Assembly: GCA_964392615.1 (NCBI GenBank)
Contig: CAYMRB010000402.1
Span: 1 to 9,374 of the forward strand
DNA length: 9,374 nt
DNA from: CAYMRB01 sp964392615
GTDB taxonomy: Bacteria; Planctomycetota; UBA8108
Direction of reading: 5' to 3'
The notes under the pieces are model-generated. The model searched no databases. It had not been told where the DNA came from and saw only the letters and a program-made list of their open reading frames with translations. Position 1 is the stretch's first letter; every line of letters begins with the position of its first letter. The position numbers and the translations under genes were made by a program. Positions 1 through 8,300 of this stretch are shown here, piece by piece.

Positions 1-26
1 GGGGGGGTGGTTGGGGTTGGGGTTGG
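1..26. repeat. G-rich TTGGGG-type short repeat
   Basis: The plus strand starts with seven Gs. TTGGGG then occurs twice, followed by a third partial TTGG. On the minus strand it encodes the Asn-Pro run of the partial isomerase and stays in frame. The G-tracts could form a quadruplex. Because it is at the very edge it may also mark a hard-to-sequence or assembly-limited point. Confidence 0.6.
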
Positions 27-153
27 CCGCAATCTCCTTGTTCCACCAGCCCCAGAACTCGAAGTTCGAGTAGCCGAGCTCGCGGACTGTCGCCAGGCTC
101 GCACAGAAATCGCGCCCTTGGAAGACGGCGTCGATGCAGATCGAAAAGTCCAT
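1..153 (-). CDS. Hydroxypyruvate isomerase-like TIM-barrel protein (5' part only)
   Basis: This is the first 51 codons of a gene that runs off the window at position 1. The ATG is at 153-151, preceded by AGAGGA at a 5-nt spacing. The N-terminus reads MDFSICIDAVFQGRDF, and residues 27-39 read GYSNFEFWGWWNK. This matches the start of the Hyi/xylose-isomerase-like TIM-barrel family (COG3622 type), whose members isomerise hydroxypyruvate and tartronate semialdehyde or act on related sugars in the cytosol. No signal peptide is seen, unlike its two upstream neighbours. It begins 22 bp after the stop of the CotH gene, so co-transcription is likely. The last visible codons encode an Asn-Pro run (NPNPNHPP) from a TTGGGG-type repeat, which is odd for this family. 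That run could be a real linker or an error at the sequence edge. Catalytic residues lie outside the window, so the exact substrate cannot be judged. Confidence 0.8.
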   Translation of the reverse strand, partial: MDFSICIDAVFQGRDFCASLATVRELGYSNFEFWGWWNKEIAANPNPNHPP

Positions 154-158
154 ATGAA

Positions 159-164
159 TCCTCT
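159..164 (-). promoter_or_regulatory. Ribosome binding site of the isomerase-like gene
   Basis: AGAGGA on the minus strand lies 5 nt before the ATG at 153. It supports this start and falls in the 22-bp gap after the CotH stop codon, consistent with translation from a shared transcript. Confidence 0.6.
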
Positions 165-175
165 TGTGAGCGGCA

Positions 176-3100
176 CTATGGTCCGCAGACGTCCGTGCAG
201 CCGACGATCGGCACGCACACGCCGCCGCGCGCGTGCGGCGGCCCCCCTTGGAAGAGGTGCGCCAGGACCGCGACCGCGTCGGACAAGTTGATCCCATCTC
301 CGCCCGCGAAGTCCAGCAACTCCGCGTTCGCCGAGTCGGCGATGGAGCCGTCGCCGCACGGCAGAAGTTCGGGCGATCCGAGGAACAGATGCCCGAGAAG
401 CGCGACCGCGTCGGAAAGATCGAGGTTGCCGTCCTGGTTCGCGTCGCCGGGAAGCTGTCGCCCACCGGGCGGCACGGGCGTGCTCTCGTCGATGCCTGGC
501 GATCCTAGCGGCCAGTCGCTCGCACGCCAGCTCTCGGGAAGCGTCCAGGTCGAACGCTCGGCCCGCGAGTCGCGAACGACCAACGACGTGCCGACACCGT
601 CGGTCTCGGGCAACCACGCGTCGTCCCAGCGGAACTCGAGGATGCGCTCGTCCAGGGTGCCGAGCAGTACGAGCTCCTCGCCCCGATTGTCAAGGCGACC
701 GCCGTACTCGCCCGCGACGAGAATGGCTCCGAGATCATAGCGCTCGGCAAACGCGACGATGTCCTTGACGACGACGACGATCTCGCCGCGTGCGAGCCGC
801 GTGACCGCACTCGCGGTGAAGTCGAACTCGATCGCTCCCGTCAGCCGCACGCCGGTGAGGTCGATCTCCTCGGCGCCGATGTTCTGCAGCTCGACGAATT
901 CGAAGTCGCCCTCGTCGTGAAGGCTCTCCGGCGGGGGCGGCGCCGGATGGTATTGCAGCTCGGTGATTCGGAGCGGCGTATCGACCGCGAGCACCGCCTC
1001 CTGGAGTGCGCTCCACTCGCCGTCGAGCAGCGCGCGAGACCGAACGCGCGTCGTCTGATCGATCGCGACACCGCTGCCACGCGTCGCGATGGCCACGAGC
1101 TCCGGAAGCACGAGCAGGTCGCTCGACGTCGCCCGCAAGTTGAGCCCGAGGACCGCGAGCACGTTCGCCCCTTCGCGCAGGAGACCGCGCGACGCAGTGA
1201 TGTCGATGTCCTCGAAGACCCTCCCCTCGGAGTCGAGCCGCGACGTCGTCGCCGCGGCGTCGAAGCCGACCATCTCCGGAGCGTTGCGGCGCGCGATCTC
1301 CACGCCGTTGAGATAGGCGACGAAGCCATCGTCGTACTTCATGCGCAAGACGAGCGAATCGACGTCGGCCGCGTCTACGCCCGTCACCTCGAACGGGATG
1401 CGCACCCGCACCGACGCGTGAACGCTCCACGCGAGTTCCTCGACGTCGAGCCCGATGAGGTCCTCGAATCCCGAGCCGCGCTCGTAGCCGACGCCGGTCG
1501 TTCCTGCGAGCCAGTCAAGGTCATCGAAGTCGATCGCGGTCCAGTCGAGGTCACCGCTCGGTCCGGCTGCGCGCGCCGGCGTGCCTGCCGTGACGAGCAC
1601 CGTGCGGCTCCCCTCGCCGTACTCCTGTGCCGTCGGCGCGATGCTCCCGTCGACGAGCCGAGGATCGCTTCCGTCCGCGGTAAACAGGATCGTTCCGCGC
1701 GGCGCCGACATCCGCAGCACGAAGCCCGGCTCGATCCAGCCTCCGTTGCGCGAGAACGTCGGCGCGGCGATGTCGGGATACAGATCGACGCGACGGAAGC
1801 GATCGAGCACGACCGGGTGGATCTCGCTCCAGTACTCGTTGCGCAGCCAGGACTGCTCGTTCAACCACTCGACCTCGCGCTTGAACGGCACAGCGCGGCG
1901 CGCGTCGCCCCATCGGGCCGACTCACCGACGATCGCGCGGTCGATCTCCGCCGCGCGCTCCATCCAACGCGCGTCGTTCGCCGCCGGCGTCAGCACGCCG
2001 CCGCCGAAGAGATGCTCGTGGACGCGGTCGGCGAAGCGCATGCGGAACGATGCGTTCGCGCGCGCCTGCCAGTAGAGGAACGCCGGCGAGTCCCGCGCGT
2101 CGACGAGCTCGAACTGCCAACCCGACGATGTGAACCCGAGACGGTTGTTCGCGTTGTTCGAGATTTCCTGGTCCCACGGGTAGAAGCGGTACCCCTCGCT
2201 CAGCGGGCCGCGGCGACGCCCAGCCCAATAATTGTGGGTCGGCCAATCATCCGCGCCGGCGTAGATGTGGAGAATCATGTAGTCGATCAGGTTGCCGACG
2301 TCGAGGTAGCACGGCAGCTCGGGGTCGCGCACGCCGTCCGGACCGTTCCCCTGGATCCGCTGGTACGCGGCCTCGCTCGCGAGACCGGCCCCGGCGAGCG
2401 CCATCATTTCGCCCCAGGCCACGTCGTTCCCCGAGTGGATCTGGTGCCAGTCGTGTAGCACGTCGTACTCCTCGCGCTCGCCGCCGAAGTAGTCAGCGTG
2501 GAACGAGTCGGTGTGTCGCTCCGTGAGGTTGTACAGCCCCCAGTAGAGCCCGTTGAGGTATACGTGCACGAACAGACCGTGCGCGGCTGGTTGCCCCATC
2601 GCGAGCATGGCGTCCTTCATCCACTGCTCGCGCAGATACTGCGCGCGTTCGCGATACCATCGCCGCACGCCGGGGAACCCCGGCAAGGCCCAGCCGTCCT
2701 CCACCGGCCATGTGTCCGTCGACAGCCCCTTGAGGACGACCTGGTCGAAACGGTCGACGTCGGTATCGGGAAAGAGCGGAAAGCGCAGCTTCGACGGGCC
2801 GTACTGGCGCTTGAACAGCAGGCGCAACGAGTGCTTCGGCGTAAACCTGTGGCGACGGCTCGTCAGCCCGTGGATGCGCACGCCAGCGTCGACCTGGAAG
2901 CTCTCGTCGTCCGAGTCGATCCACTCGATCGACGCCGGTCGCTCCCACCGCTGCTGGGAGTGATAGTAGATACCGCGCTCCGCGCCGAAGAGGTCCTCCG
3001 GCGCCGCGACGATGCTGACGCTCGGAATCGACAGCAACGCGTCCTCGAAGCTCCATCCGGGCAGTGTCGTGTCGACGACGTCCGGATCGACCTCGTAGTC

Positions 3101-5242
3101 CGCGCGGAAGCCGCCGCTCCACGTCGCGGGCAGGCCCGGAGGTCGCGCGGGCTGACGGGCGACGTCGGCGATGAAGATGTACGTCGCGGTCGATACGGCC
3201 GACGGCTCGAGCCCTTCCTCGAACGCTCGCGCTCGCAGCGTCGTGGTTGTCGCGACTGGAATCGGTCGCGAGTAGAGCGTCGATTCCGGAGCGTCCGGCT
3301 CCGGCACGCTGCCGTCGAGCGTGAAGTAGATCGCGGCACCGTCACCGCCGCTCGACACCTCGACGTTCGTCGGCTCCATCAGAAAGCCGCGCTCGACGCT
3401 GAACACGACGTCGGCGGTAAACCCCGCCACACCGTCGCCGTTCGGTCGACCGGGAGTCGACGGACGCAGGAAGCGCTCCGGCATCGTGCTGCCGCCGACG
3501 AGCTCCGGCGCGATCAGAAACTCCGGGCTGTCCGCGCTCGCGTTCAGGCCATGAATCGCGAGCATGTTGGAGCCGGCTCGAAGGGCGCTGCCAAACGGTG
3601 ACAGATCGATGTCTTCGAACGCGAGCGCCGCGCTGCGCGATCGAATCGACGTCGCCGGCGAGTCGAAGCTCACGACGTCGGGCGCAGCTCGTCGCGCGAC
3701 CGGAGTGCCGTTCAGATACGCGACGAATCCGTCGTCGTACTTCATGCGCAGCACCAGCCAGTCGAGCGGCGTCTCCGCGTCGAGCACGAACGGCACGCGC
3801 AGGTAGAGAGACGAGCCGATGTCGAGCATCGACGCGGCGACGTCCGTCTCGATGCACGCGTCGTAGGCCGACAGCGCGAGAGGCGATGCGCCCTGCGCCA
3901 GGCTACGGATCTCGAGCGGTGTCAGCGCGCGATCCCAGACAGCGAAATCGTCGATGAGTCCGCCGTAGCTCAACGGACCTGCGCCGAGGGCGCCGCCGAT
4001 GAAGAAGCCGCGGATCGTCGTCAGCTCCGCCGTATTCGTGCCCTCGTGGAAGAGCGCGCCGTTCGCCCAGATCCGCTTCGCCGGCCCCGCTTTCACGAAG
4101 ACCCAGTGGTTCCACTCGCCGCGCCAGCGCCGCGCGTCGGGCTCCGGTCGCGACACGCGTTGGCTCGAGTCGCAGCAGCCGGCGGTGTCCCAGTAGACGA
4201 CGCTGTCGCTCCACGGCACGTGCGCGTTCAACGAACGCGTCCCTCCGCCGCTCGACTCGCTCGCCCCCCAGAAGACCGAGCCGGGCGCGGGCTGTGACGG
4301 CGCGCCGAAGATCCACAGGCTGATCGTGATCGCGTCGTTTGCGGTGGCGGTATCGAACGCTCCGCGGCGCGCGTTGTCGACCGCGACGAGCGCACCGTTC
4401 TGGTCGGCTCCGAAGTCGAGCGCACGATCGCCCCGCAGTCCCGTGTGGCCGCTGCGATCGCCGCCGTACATCGGCTGCTCGCGACCGCCGCTGCCGCTCT
4501 GGGCGAACACGCTCGTGATCGTGCCGTGATGGCCGTTGCCGCTCGCGTCGAGGGCGACTTCGCCGTCCTCGAAGTCGTCGAAGGTCCAATAGGCGAGCGG
4601 CGCCCCGTCTGGCGTGGCTGCGGTGTCGAAACCGACGCCGAGTACACCGGGCGTCCAGCCCGCGGCGATCGAATCGTCGAACGGCTCATTCGCGGGGTCT
4701 CCTGTCCATGCGATCCCCGCGGCGTCGTCCGTCGGCACGAGGTAAGCGCAGGAGCTACCGCGTGCGACGATGGGCTCGGGCAACGCGCGCCGCGCCGCGC
4801 CCCACGAGTAACCCTCGCGCTGCGGCGGGAACTCCGGCCACGCCTGCCACGCGATCGTCGCGCCATCCGGCTCGACGAGCGCGAGGTATTCGCCGTCTCC
4901 GGACAGGCGAAAGCTCGCATGGAGCTGGCCTCCGGGTTCGATTCGGTTCTTGCCCGACGCGAACACGACGAGGTAACCACCCGGCGCGAGACTCACCGCG
5001 GGGAAGCGCCACTTCGCCAAGCGCTGCGGATCGTCGGTCAGGAACCATCCGTCGAGGTCGACAGCGTCGAGGCCCGCGTTGTGAGTCTCGATCCAATCCG
5101 ACGCGTCGCCGTCCTCGTCCACGAACGAACCATCGTTGCGCGCAACGAGCTCGGTGATCCGCACGTCGACAGCGAAGCAGACAACGCTGGACAGCGAAAA
5201 CGACAGTGCGACGAACGCGACTCGTGCTGCGAGAGTCGTAAT
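176..5242 (-). CDS. Secreted CotH-kinase-family multidomain protein with dockerin-like C-terminus (ATT start)
   Basis: I read a 1688-residue protein from ATT at 5242. The codons before the first GTG (5164) give a signal peptide, MTTLAARVAFVALSFSLSSV, ending VCFA, which the GTG start would lose. Counted from the GTG (add 26 for the ATT start), the domains are: lamin-tail 1-125; first half of a galactose-binding-like module 143-180; LamG-like domain 190-424; second half of that module 434-556; chitobiase-C-terminal-like 586-665; CotH-kinase-like 705-1120; a second, split chitobiase-like domain 1133-1393 enclosing a second galactose-binding-like module 1205-1358; lamin-tail 1397-1560; dockerin-like repeats 1571-1640. 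CotH landmarks are HGLTSRRHRFTPKHSLRL (with K777), ADDWPTHNYW (971-980) and YPWDQE with D998, the likely metal/ATP aspartate. Bacillus CotH phosphorylates spore-coat proteins; the substrate here is unknown, and kinase activity is inferred from family only. It follows the propeller gene by 65 bp and precedes the isomerase by 22 bp. Confidence 0.92.
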   Translation of the reverse strand: MTTLAARVAFVALSFSLSSVVCFAVDVRITELVARNDGSFVDEDGDASDWIETHNAGLDAVDLDGWFLTDDPQRLAKWRFPAVSLAPGGYLVVFASGKNRIEPGGQLHASFRLSGDGEYLALVEPDGATIAWQAWPEFPPQREGYSWGAARRALPEPIVARGSSCAYLVPTDDAAGIAWTGDPANEPFDDSIAAGWTPGVLGVGFDTAATPDGAPLAYWTFDDFEDGEVALDASGNGHHGTITSVFAQSGSGGREQPMYGGDRSGHTGLRGDRALDFGADQNGALVAVDNARRGAFDTATANDAITISLWIFGAPSQPAPGSVFWGASESSGGGTRSLNAHVPWSDSVVYWDTAGCCDSSQRVSRPEPDARRWRGEWNHWVFVKAGPAKRIWANGALFHEGTNTAELTTIRGFFIGGALGAGPLSYGGLIDDFAVWDRALTPLEIRSLAQGASPLALSAYDACIETDVAASMLDIGSSLYLRVPFVLDAETPLDWLVLRMKYDDGFVAYLNGTPVARRAAPDVVSFDSPATSIRSRSAALAFEDIDLSPFGSALRAGSNMLAIHGLNASADSPEFLIAPELVGGSTMPERFLRPSTPGRPNGDGVAGFTADVVFSVERGFLMEPTNVEVSSGGDGAAIYFTLDGSVPEPDAPESTLYSRPIPVATTTTLRARAFEEGLEPSAVSTATYIFIADVARQPARPPGLPATWSGGFRADYEVDPDVVDTTLPGWSFEDALLSIPSVSIVAAPEDLFGAERGIYYHSQQRWERPASIEWIDSDDESFQVDAGVRIHGLTSRRHRFTPKHSLRLLFKRQYGPSKLRFPLFPDTDVDRFDQVVLKGLSTDTWPVEDGWALPGFPGVRRWYRERAQYLREQWMKDAMLAMGQPAAHGLFVHVYLNGLYWGLYNLTERHTDSFHADYFGGEREEYDVLHDWHQIHSGNDVAWGEMMALAGAGLASEAAYQRIQGNGPDGVRDPELPCYLDVGNLIDYMILHIYAGADDWPTHNYWAGRRRGPLSEGYRFYPWDQEISNNANNRLGFTSSGWQFELVDARDSPAFLYWQARANASFRMRFADRVHEHLFGGGVLTPAANDARWMERAAEIDRAIVGESARWGDARRAVPFKREVEWLNEQSWLRNEYWSEIHPVVLDRFRRVDLYPDIAAPTFSRNGGWIEPGFVLRMSAPRGTILFTADGSDPRLVDGSIAPTAQEYGEGSRTVLVTAGTPARAAGPSGDLDWTAIDFDDLDWLAGTTGVGYERGSGFEDLIGLDVEELAWSVHASVRVRIPFEVTGVDAADVDSLVLRMKYDDGFVAYLNGVEIARRNAPEMVGFDAAATTSRLDSEGRVFEDIDITASRGLLREGANVLAVLGLNLRATSSDLLVLPELVAIATRGSGVAIDQTTRVRSRALLDGEWSALQEAVLAVDTPLRITELQYHPAPPPPESLHDEGDFEFVELQNIGAEEIDLTGVRLTGAIEFDFTASAVTRLARGEIVVVVKDIVAFAERYDLGAILVAGEYGGRLDNRGEELVLLGTLDERILEFRWDDAWLPETDGVGTSLVVRDSRAERSTWTLPESWRASDWPLGSPGIDESTPVPPGGRQLPGDANQDGNLDLSDAVALLGHLFLGSPELLPCGDGSIADSANAELLDFAGGDGINLSDAVAVLAHLFQGGPPHARGGVCVPIVGCTDVCGP
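245..454 (-). other. Dockerin-like calcium-binding repeats (C-terminus of the CotH protein)
   Basis: The first repeat reads GDANQDGNLDLSDAVALLGH, an EF-hand-like loop with Asp/Asn ligands followed by a helix. The second is degenerate (GGDGINLSDAVAVLAHLFQG). Single cysteines follow each repeat, and two more lie near the C-terminus. This matches the paired repeat at the start of the neighbouring propeller protein. The likely role is a calcium-stabilised stalk or anchoring module. No cohesin is visible in the window to pair with it. Confidence 0.8.
1304..1354 (-). repeat. Copy 2 of an intragenic duplicated module core
   Basis: Encodes LVLRMKYDDGFVAYLNG, identical at the protein level to the segment at 3707-3757 in the same gene. 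The surrounding module (1091-1552) is a galactose-binding-like jelly roll. The DNA of the two copies is similar but not identical, so the duplication is old or under protein-level selection. Confidence 0.9.
1805..3052 (-). other. CotH kinase-like domain
   Basis: Residues 705-1120 (GTG numbering) cover the whole CotH fold. Basic residues in HGLTSRRHRFTPKHSLRL fit the nucleotide-phosphate contacts of the family. A central segment, VYLNGLYWGLYNLTER, is typical of CotH proteins. The late acidic motifs DDW (972-974) and PWDQE (996-1000) fit the metal-binding aspartates. No frameshift or missing core motif is seen, so the domain looks intact. A structural role without catalysis remains possible. 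Confidence 0.85.
3707..3757 (-). repeat. Copy 1 of an intragenic duplicated module core
   Basis: Encodes the same 17 residues as 1304-1354. The copy-1 module is split in two: 4625-4738 encodes its first strands (GVLGVGFD) and 3497-3865 the rest, with the LamG-like domain between them. Confidence 0.9.
3893..4597 (-). other. LamG/concanavalin-like domain inserted in the CotH protein
   Basis: The segment opens with AYWTFDD and DASGNGHHGTI, has ITISLWIFG and WNHWVFVKAG in the middle, and closes with GGLIDDFAVWDRALTPLEI. These are standard landmarks of bacterial LamG/pentraxin-like jelly rolls that bind glycans or proteins. It interrupts a second jelly-roll module whose two halves lie on either side. 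Confidence 0.85.
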
Positions 5243-5254
5243 GACGGTCCTCCC
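5240..5254 (-). promoter_or_regulatory. Strong Shine-Dalgarno plus ATT start codon of the CotH gene
   Basis: On the minus strand GGGAGGA (5254-5248) is followed after 5 nt by ATT (5242-5240). No ATG, GTG or TTG lies in frame between the upstream TAG (5260-5258) and the GTG at 5164, and that GTG has no purine-rich site before it. The codons from ATT onward encode a clean signal peptide. ATT is rare but is known as the start of infC in E. coli. This site decides the start in favour of ATT. Confidence 0.65.
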
Positions 5255-5307
5255 GTCCTACTTCGGACCAGCTATGAACGGAGAGGACACATCACACACG
5301 GCGCCTC
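5243..5307 (-). other. Short gap between the propeller and CotH genes with a possible leader ORF
   Basis: The 65-bp gap has no terminator-like hairpin, so the two genes are probably co-transcribed. AGGAGG (5309-5304) overlaps the propeller stop and precedes a GTG at 5299, which opens a 13-codon frame ending at TAG 5260-5258. That frame is the same as the CotH frame. It may be a chance ORF, a leader peptide, or the remnant of an older start. Confidence 0.4.
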
Positions 5308-8300
5308 CTACTCCTCGAGCTGGAGCTTCTGCACGCCCCAGTATCCGCTCGGCAAGTAGACCTCGTCGCCGCGCGGCAGGACGTCCTGCACCCAGCCCTG
5401 TGTGCGGAAGAACCGATCGAATCGAGGTTCGTCGATGTCAGAGACGTCGAATACGAACAGACCGGGCCCGCTGCCGACGAACGCGCGGCCGTCCTCGACC
5501 TCCTGCAGATACGCCCACGTGTACGGCAGCTCGACCTCACCCGCAATCTCCAGCGCCATCGGATCGCTCAGATCCACGGCGACGAGGCTCGTGTAGCTGC
5601 GCCAGGTAACGCCGCCGCCCTCGAGCGGCAGCTCGTCCCATCGATACGCGCTGGCGAACGCGCCGTCGCCGTCGATCTGCACGCTCGAGATCGTGCCGTC
5701 GATCTCGACGCGGCTGCGGAAGTGGGCGCGGTCGTCGACCATCGTCAACGCGTAGAGGTAGCTGCGCGCCCGCCTCGTGGCGTCGTCCCAGCGGTTCTCC
5801 CACGTGTAGATCGTGCGGCCGTCGGGCGACGTGTCGATGAACATGCCGGGGATGCTCATGTCGGGCAGCTCGACCGGCGCAGCGGGATCGCTGACGTCGT
5901 AGCGGCGCAGCCGATACCTCGCGATCCACTTGCCGTCCCGCTGCTCGGAACGGTACGTCGACAGATAGAGCGTGTCGCCGCGCGCCTTCAAGCCCCACGC
6001 CCAGTCGACGCCTTCGAGGCGGATGGTCGATGCGACCACCGGCTCGTCGGGATCGGCCAGATCGACGAGATGGATGCGCTGCGTGCGACGATCATCGATC
6101 GCACCGTCGTCCACCTCGGCGCCGAGCACGTCGCCTCGCATCCACCACCAGAACGAGTAGCGGTGGAATGCCAGCGTCGTGCCGCCGACCTGCACGGCCT
6201 GGTCGCCGTAGCCCCAATACCACGAGCGGTATCCGCACCAGACCTCCTCGGGCAGCCAGACCGTCCCGCGAGCCTGCGGCGCCGCGCGGTCCTCGACGTC
6301 GACGACGCGCACGCGGGTCGCGCGACGCCACGGCTCGTCCGGATCGTCGATGCTCTCGACGCTCGCGACGTAGGCGAGGTCGCCATTCGTGAACAGACGA
6401 CCGTAGCTCGCCGGAATCTCGAAACGCGACACGGGTCGCGGCGCGTTCGGATTCTCGTCCGTCGTGACGACGAGCTCGGTGTCGCCGCGGTACCAATCGC
6501 CCGCGAGCTGCAGCGCATGATCGTCGCCGAGGAACGAGAAGCCCTGCACGTTGCGCGCGAGCTCCAGGCTGCCGCGCGTGCGCGGCTCGTCGCGGTCGGA
6601 GATGTCCGCCGCCTGATACTCCTGCGTCGAGAGCGCCAGCACGGTGTCTTCCTCGTGCGGCACACCGCGCTCCATGAGCCCGTGACCGTCGATGACGCCC
6701 CTTTGCGTGAGGTCGCTCCGCGCGAGGTCGATGAGCTGAACGCCGCTCACCCAGCGTCGATCCGTATCGTTCCAGCCGTAGAACGGGAACAGGACGAGCT
6801 CATCGGCCGGCAGAACGCGGAAGACTTTCGCGAAGTCGTCGCGATCGCCTGGTACCCAGCCGCGCAGACCGTCGAGGGTGACGCGCGACAGCAGGCTCGG
6901 CTGCGTCGTGTCAGCGACGTCGATAAGCGACACGGCGAGCTCGAATCGGTTCCACCCTTCGGGCGTGGTGACGATCTCGTGTCCGAGCGCGACCAGGCGG
7001 TCGCCCAGCGGCACGATGTAGTCGAGCCACCCGGTCATCTCGAGCTCACCGAGCATCCGAGGACGACGCGGGTTCGACAGGTCGAACACGAAGAGCGGGT
7101 CGATGCGCCGGAAGGTGACGAGATAGCCGAGATCGTCGTCGAAGCGCGCCGCGGTCAGCGACTCGTTCAGGTCGATCGATGTGTGCCCGAGCTGCGGAAT
7201 GACGTCCGGGTCCGACACATCGAACGTGGTCAGGTGCACACGGCTGGTGCGCCCCCGATCGTCGGAGGCGACGCGCAACACGCCGCCGTTGCGATCGACC
7301 GACCAGCGGTCATGGACGCGACCGGACGCAACGCCCTCGCCGCGAATCTGGACCGCGCCGTCCGGGTCGCTGATGTCGATGTACCGCAGCCGCGTTTCGT
7401 ACCGGCGCCGGTCGCTCGAGTAGCCCGAGCTCGCGAGGAAGATCGCGTCGGGCGTCGCGTGGATGTGATGCTCCCAACCATCGCGCGGGAAGTCGCGCAG
7501 GTCGATGACGGAGACGTCGTCGGGATCGCCAACGCGTACCGACAGCACGGACGTCTTGTTCTCCGGACGCCGGCCGTCGTCTGTGTAGTGCCAGGAGTAG
7601 CTCTTCGACACGAGGTAGAGCACGTCGCCGACGATGCGCGAGTCGCTGAGGTAACCCGCGAGCGGGATGTCGCGGACGACGCGTGGATCGCTGGCATCCG
7701 AGATGTCGACGATCCGCAGCAGGCTGCCGTACCGTCCGCGCACGGACGGGCTACCGGCCTCCTCCCAGAACGCCCAGTAGTCGCTGACGAGGACGTACGC
7801 GGTGTTGCCCCGCACGTACATCTCCAGCGGGTGGCCGAAGATCGGCGCGTGGCCGACGATCTCGGGGGAGTCGAGATCGGCGATGTCGATCACGTACAGA
7901 CCGCGGTAACGGTTGAGGACGAAGAGGTCGTCGCCGACGATCCGGTAGAGGTCGGCTTCCTCGATTTCGCGCTGTGGACCGCCGTCGCCCTGCGGATCGG
8001 CAGCGGGCGGCGGCGCTCCGGGGTCCAGCCCTCCGGCGTTGTCCTCGGCGCCGAGACCGCCGCGCGCGGCGTCGGCGCCCATGGGCGTCTCGAACTCGCT
8101 CTGGCCGAACACGATCTCGCAGATCGCGTACGATGCGCAGTCGAGATCGTCGGCCGTCGGGTCCGCGCCGCACTCCGCGCCGGGCGCCGGAGGGGGCGCA
8201 CCGCCTGCGAACAGGTGGAGGAGCGAGAAGACCGCGTCGGAGATATCGACCGAGCCGTCGTCGTTGGCGTCGGCCGCGTCCGCGCACGTCGGCGCCTGCC

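Noticed and set aside
1..26. A true telomere or linear chromosome end
   Set aside because: The repeat is only about three units long, keeps a coding frame open and sits inside a bacterial gene.
245..454. A cellulosome (cohesin-dockerin) assembly
   Set aside because: The dockerin-like repeats are of the planctomycete type, and no cohesin, scaffoldin or glycoside hydrolase catalytic domain is visible in the window.
917..2458. A 513-codon plus-strand frame opposite the CotH gene, and a similar one at 2498-3601
   Set aside because: They have an arginine-rich, structureless translation and no ribosome binding site was evident; they are shadows of the CotH coding frame.
5162..5164. GTG at 5164 as the start of the CotH protein
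   Set aside because: It has no purine-rich site upstream and would remove a clear signal peptide from a protein whose domains are all extracellular types.
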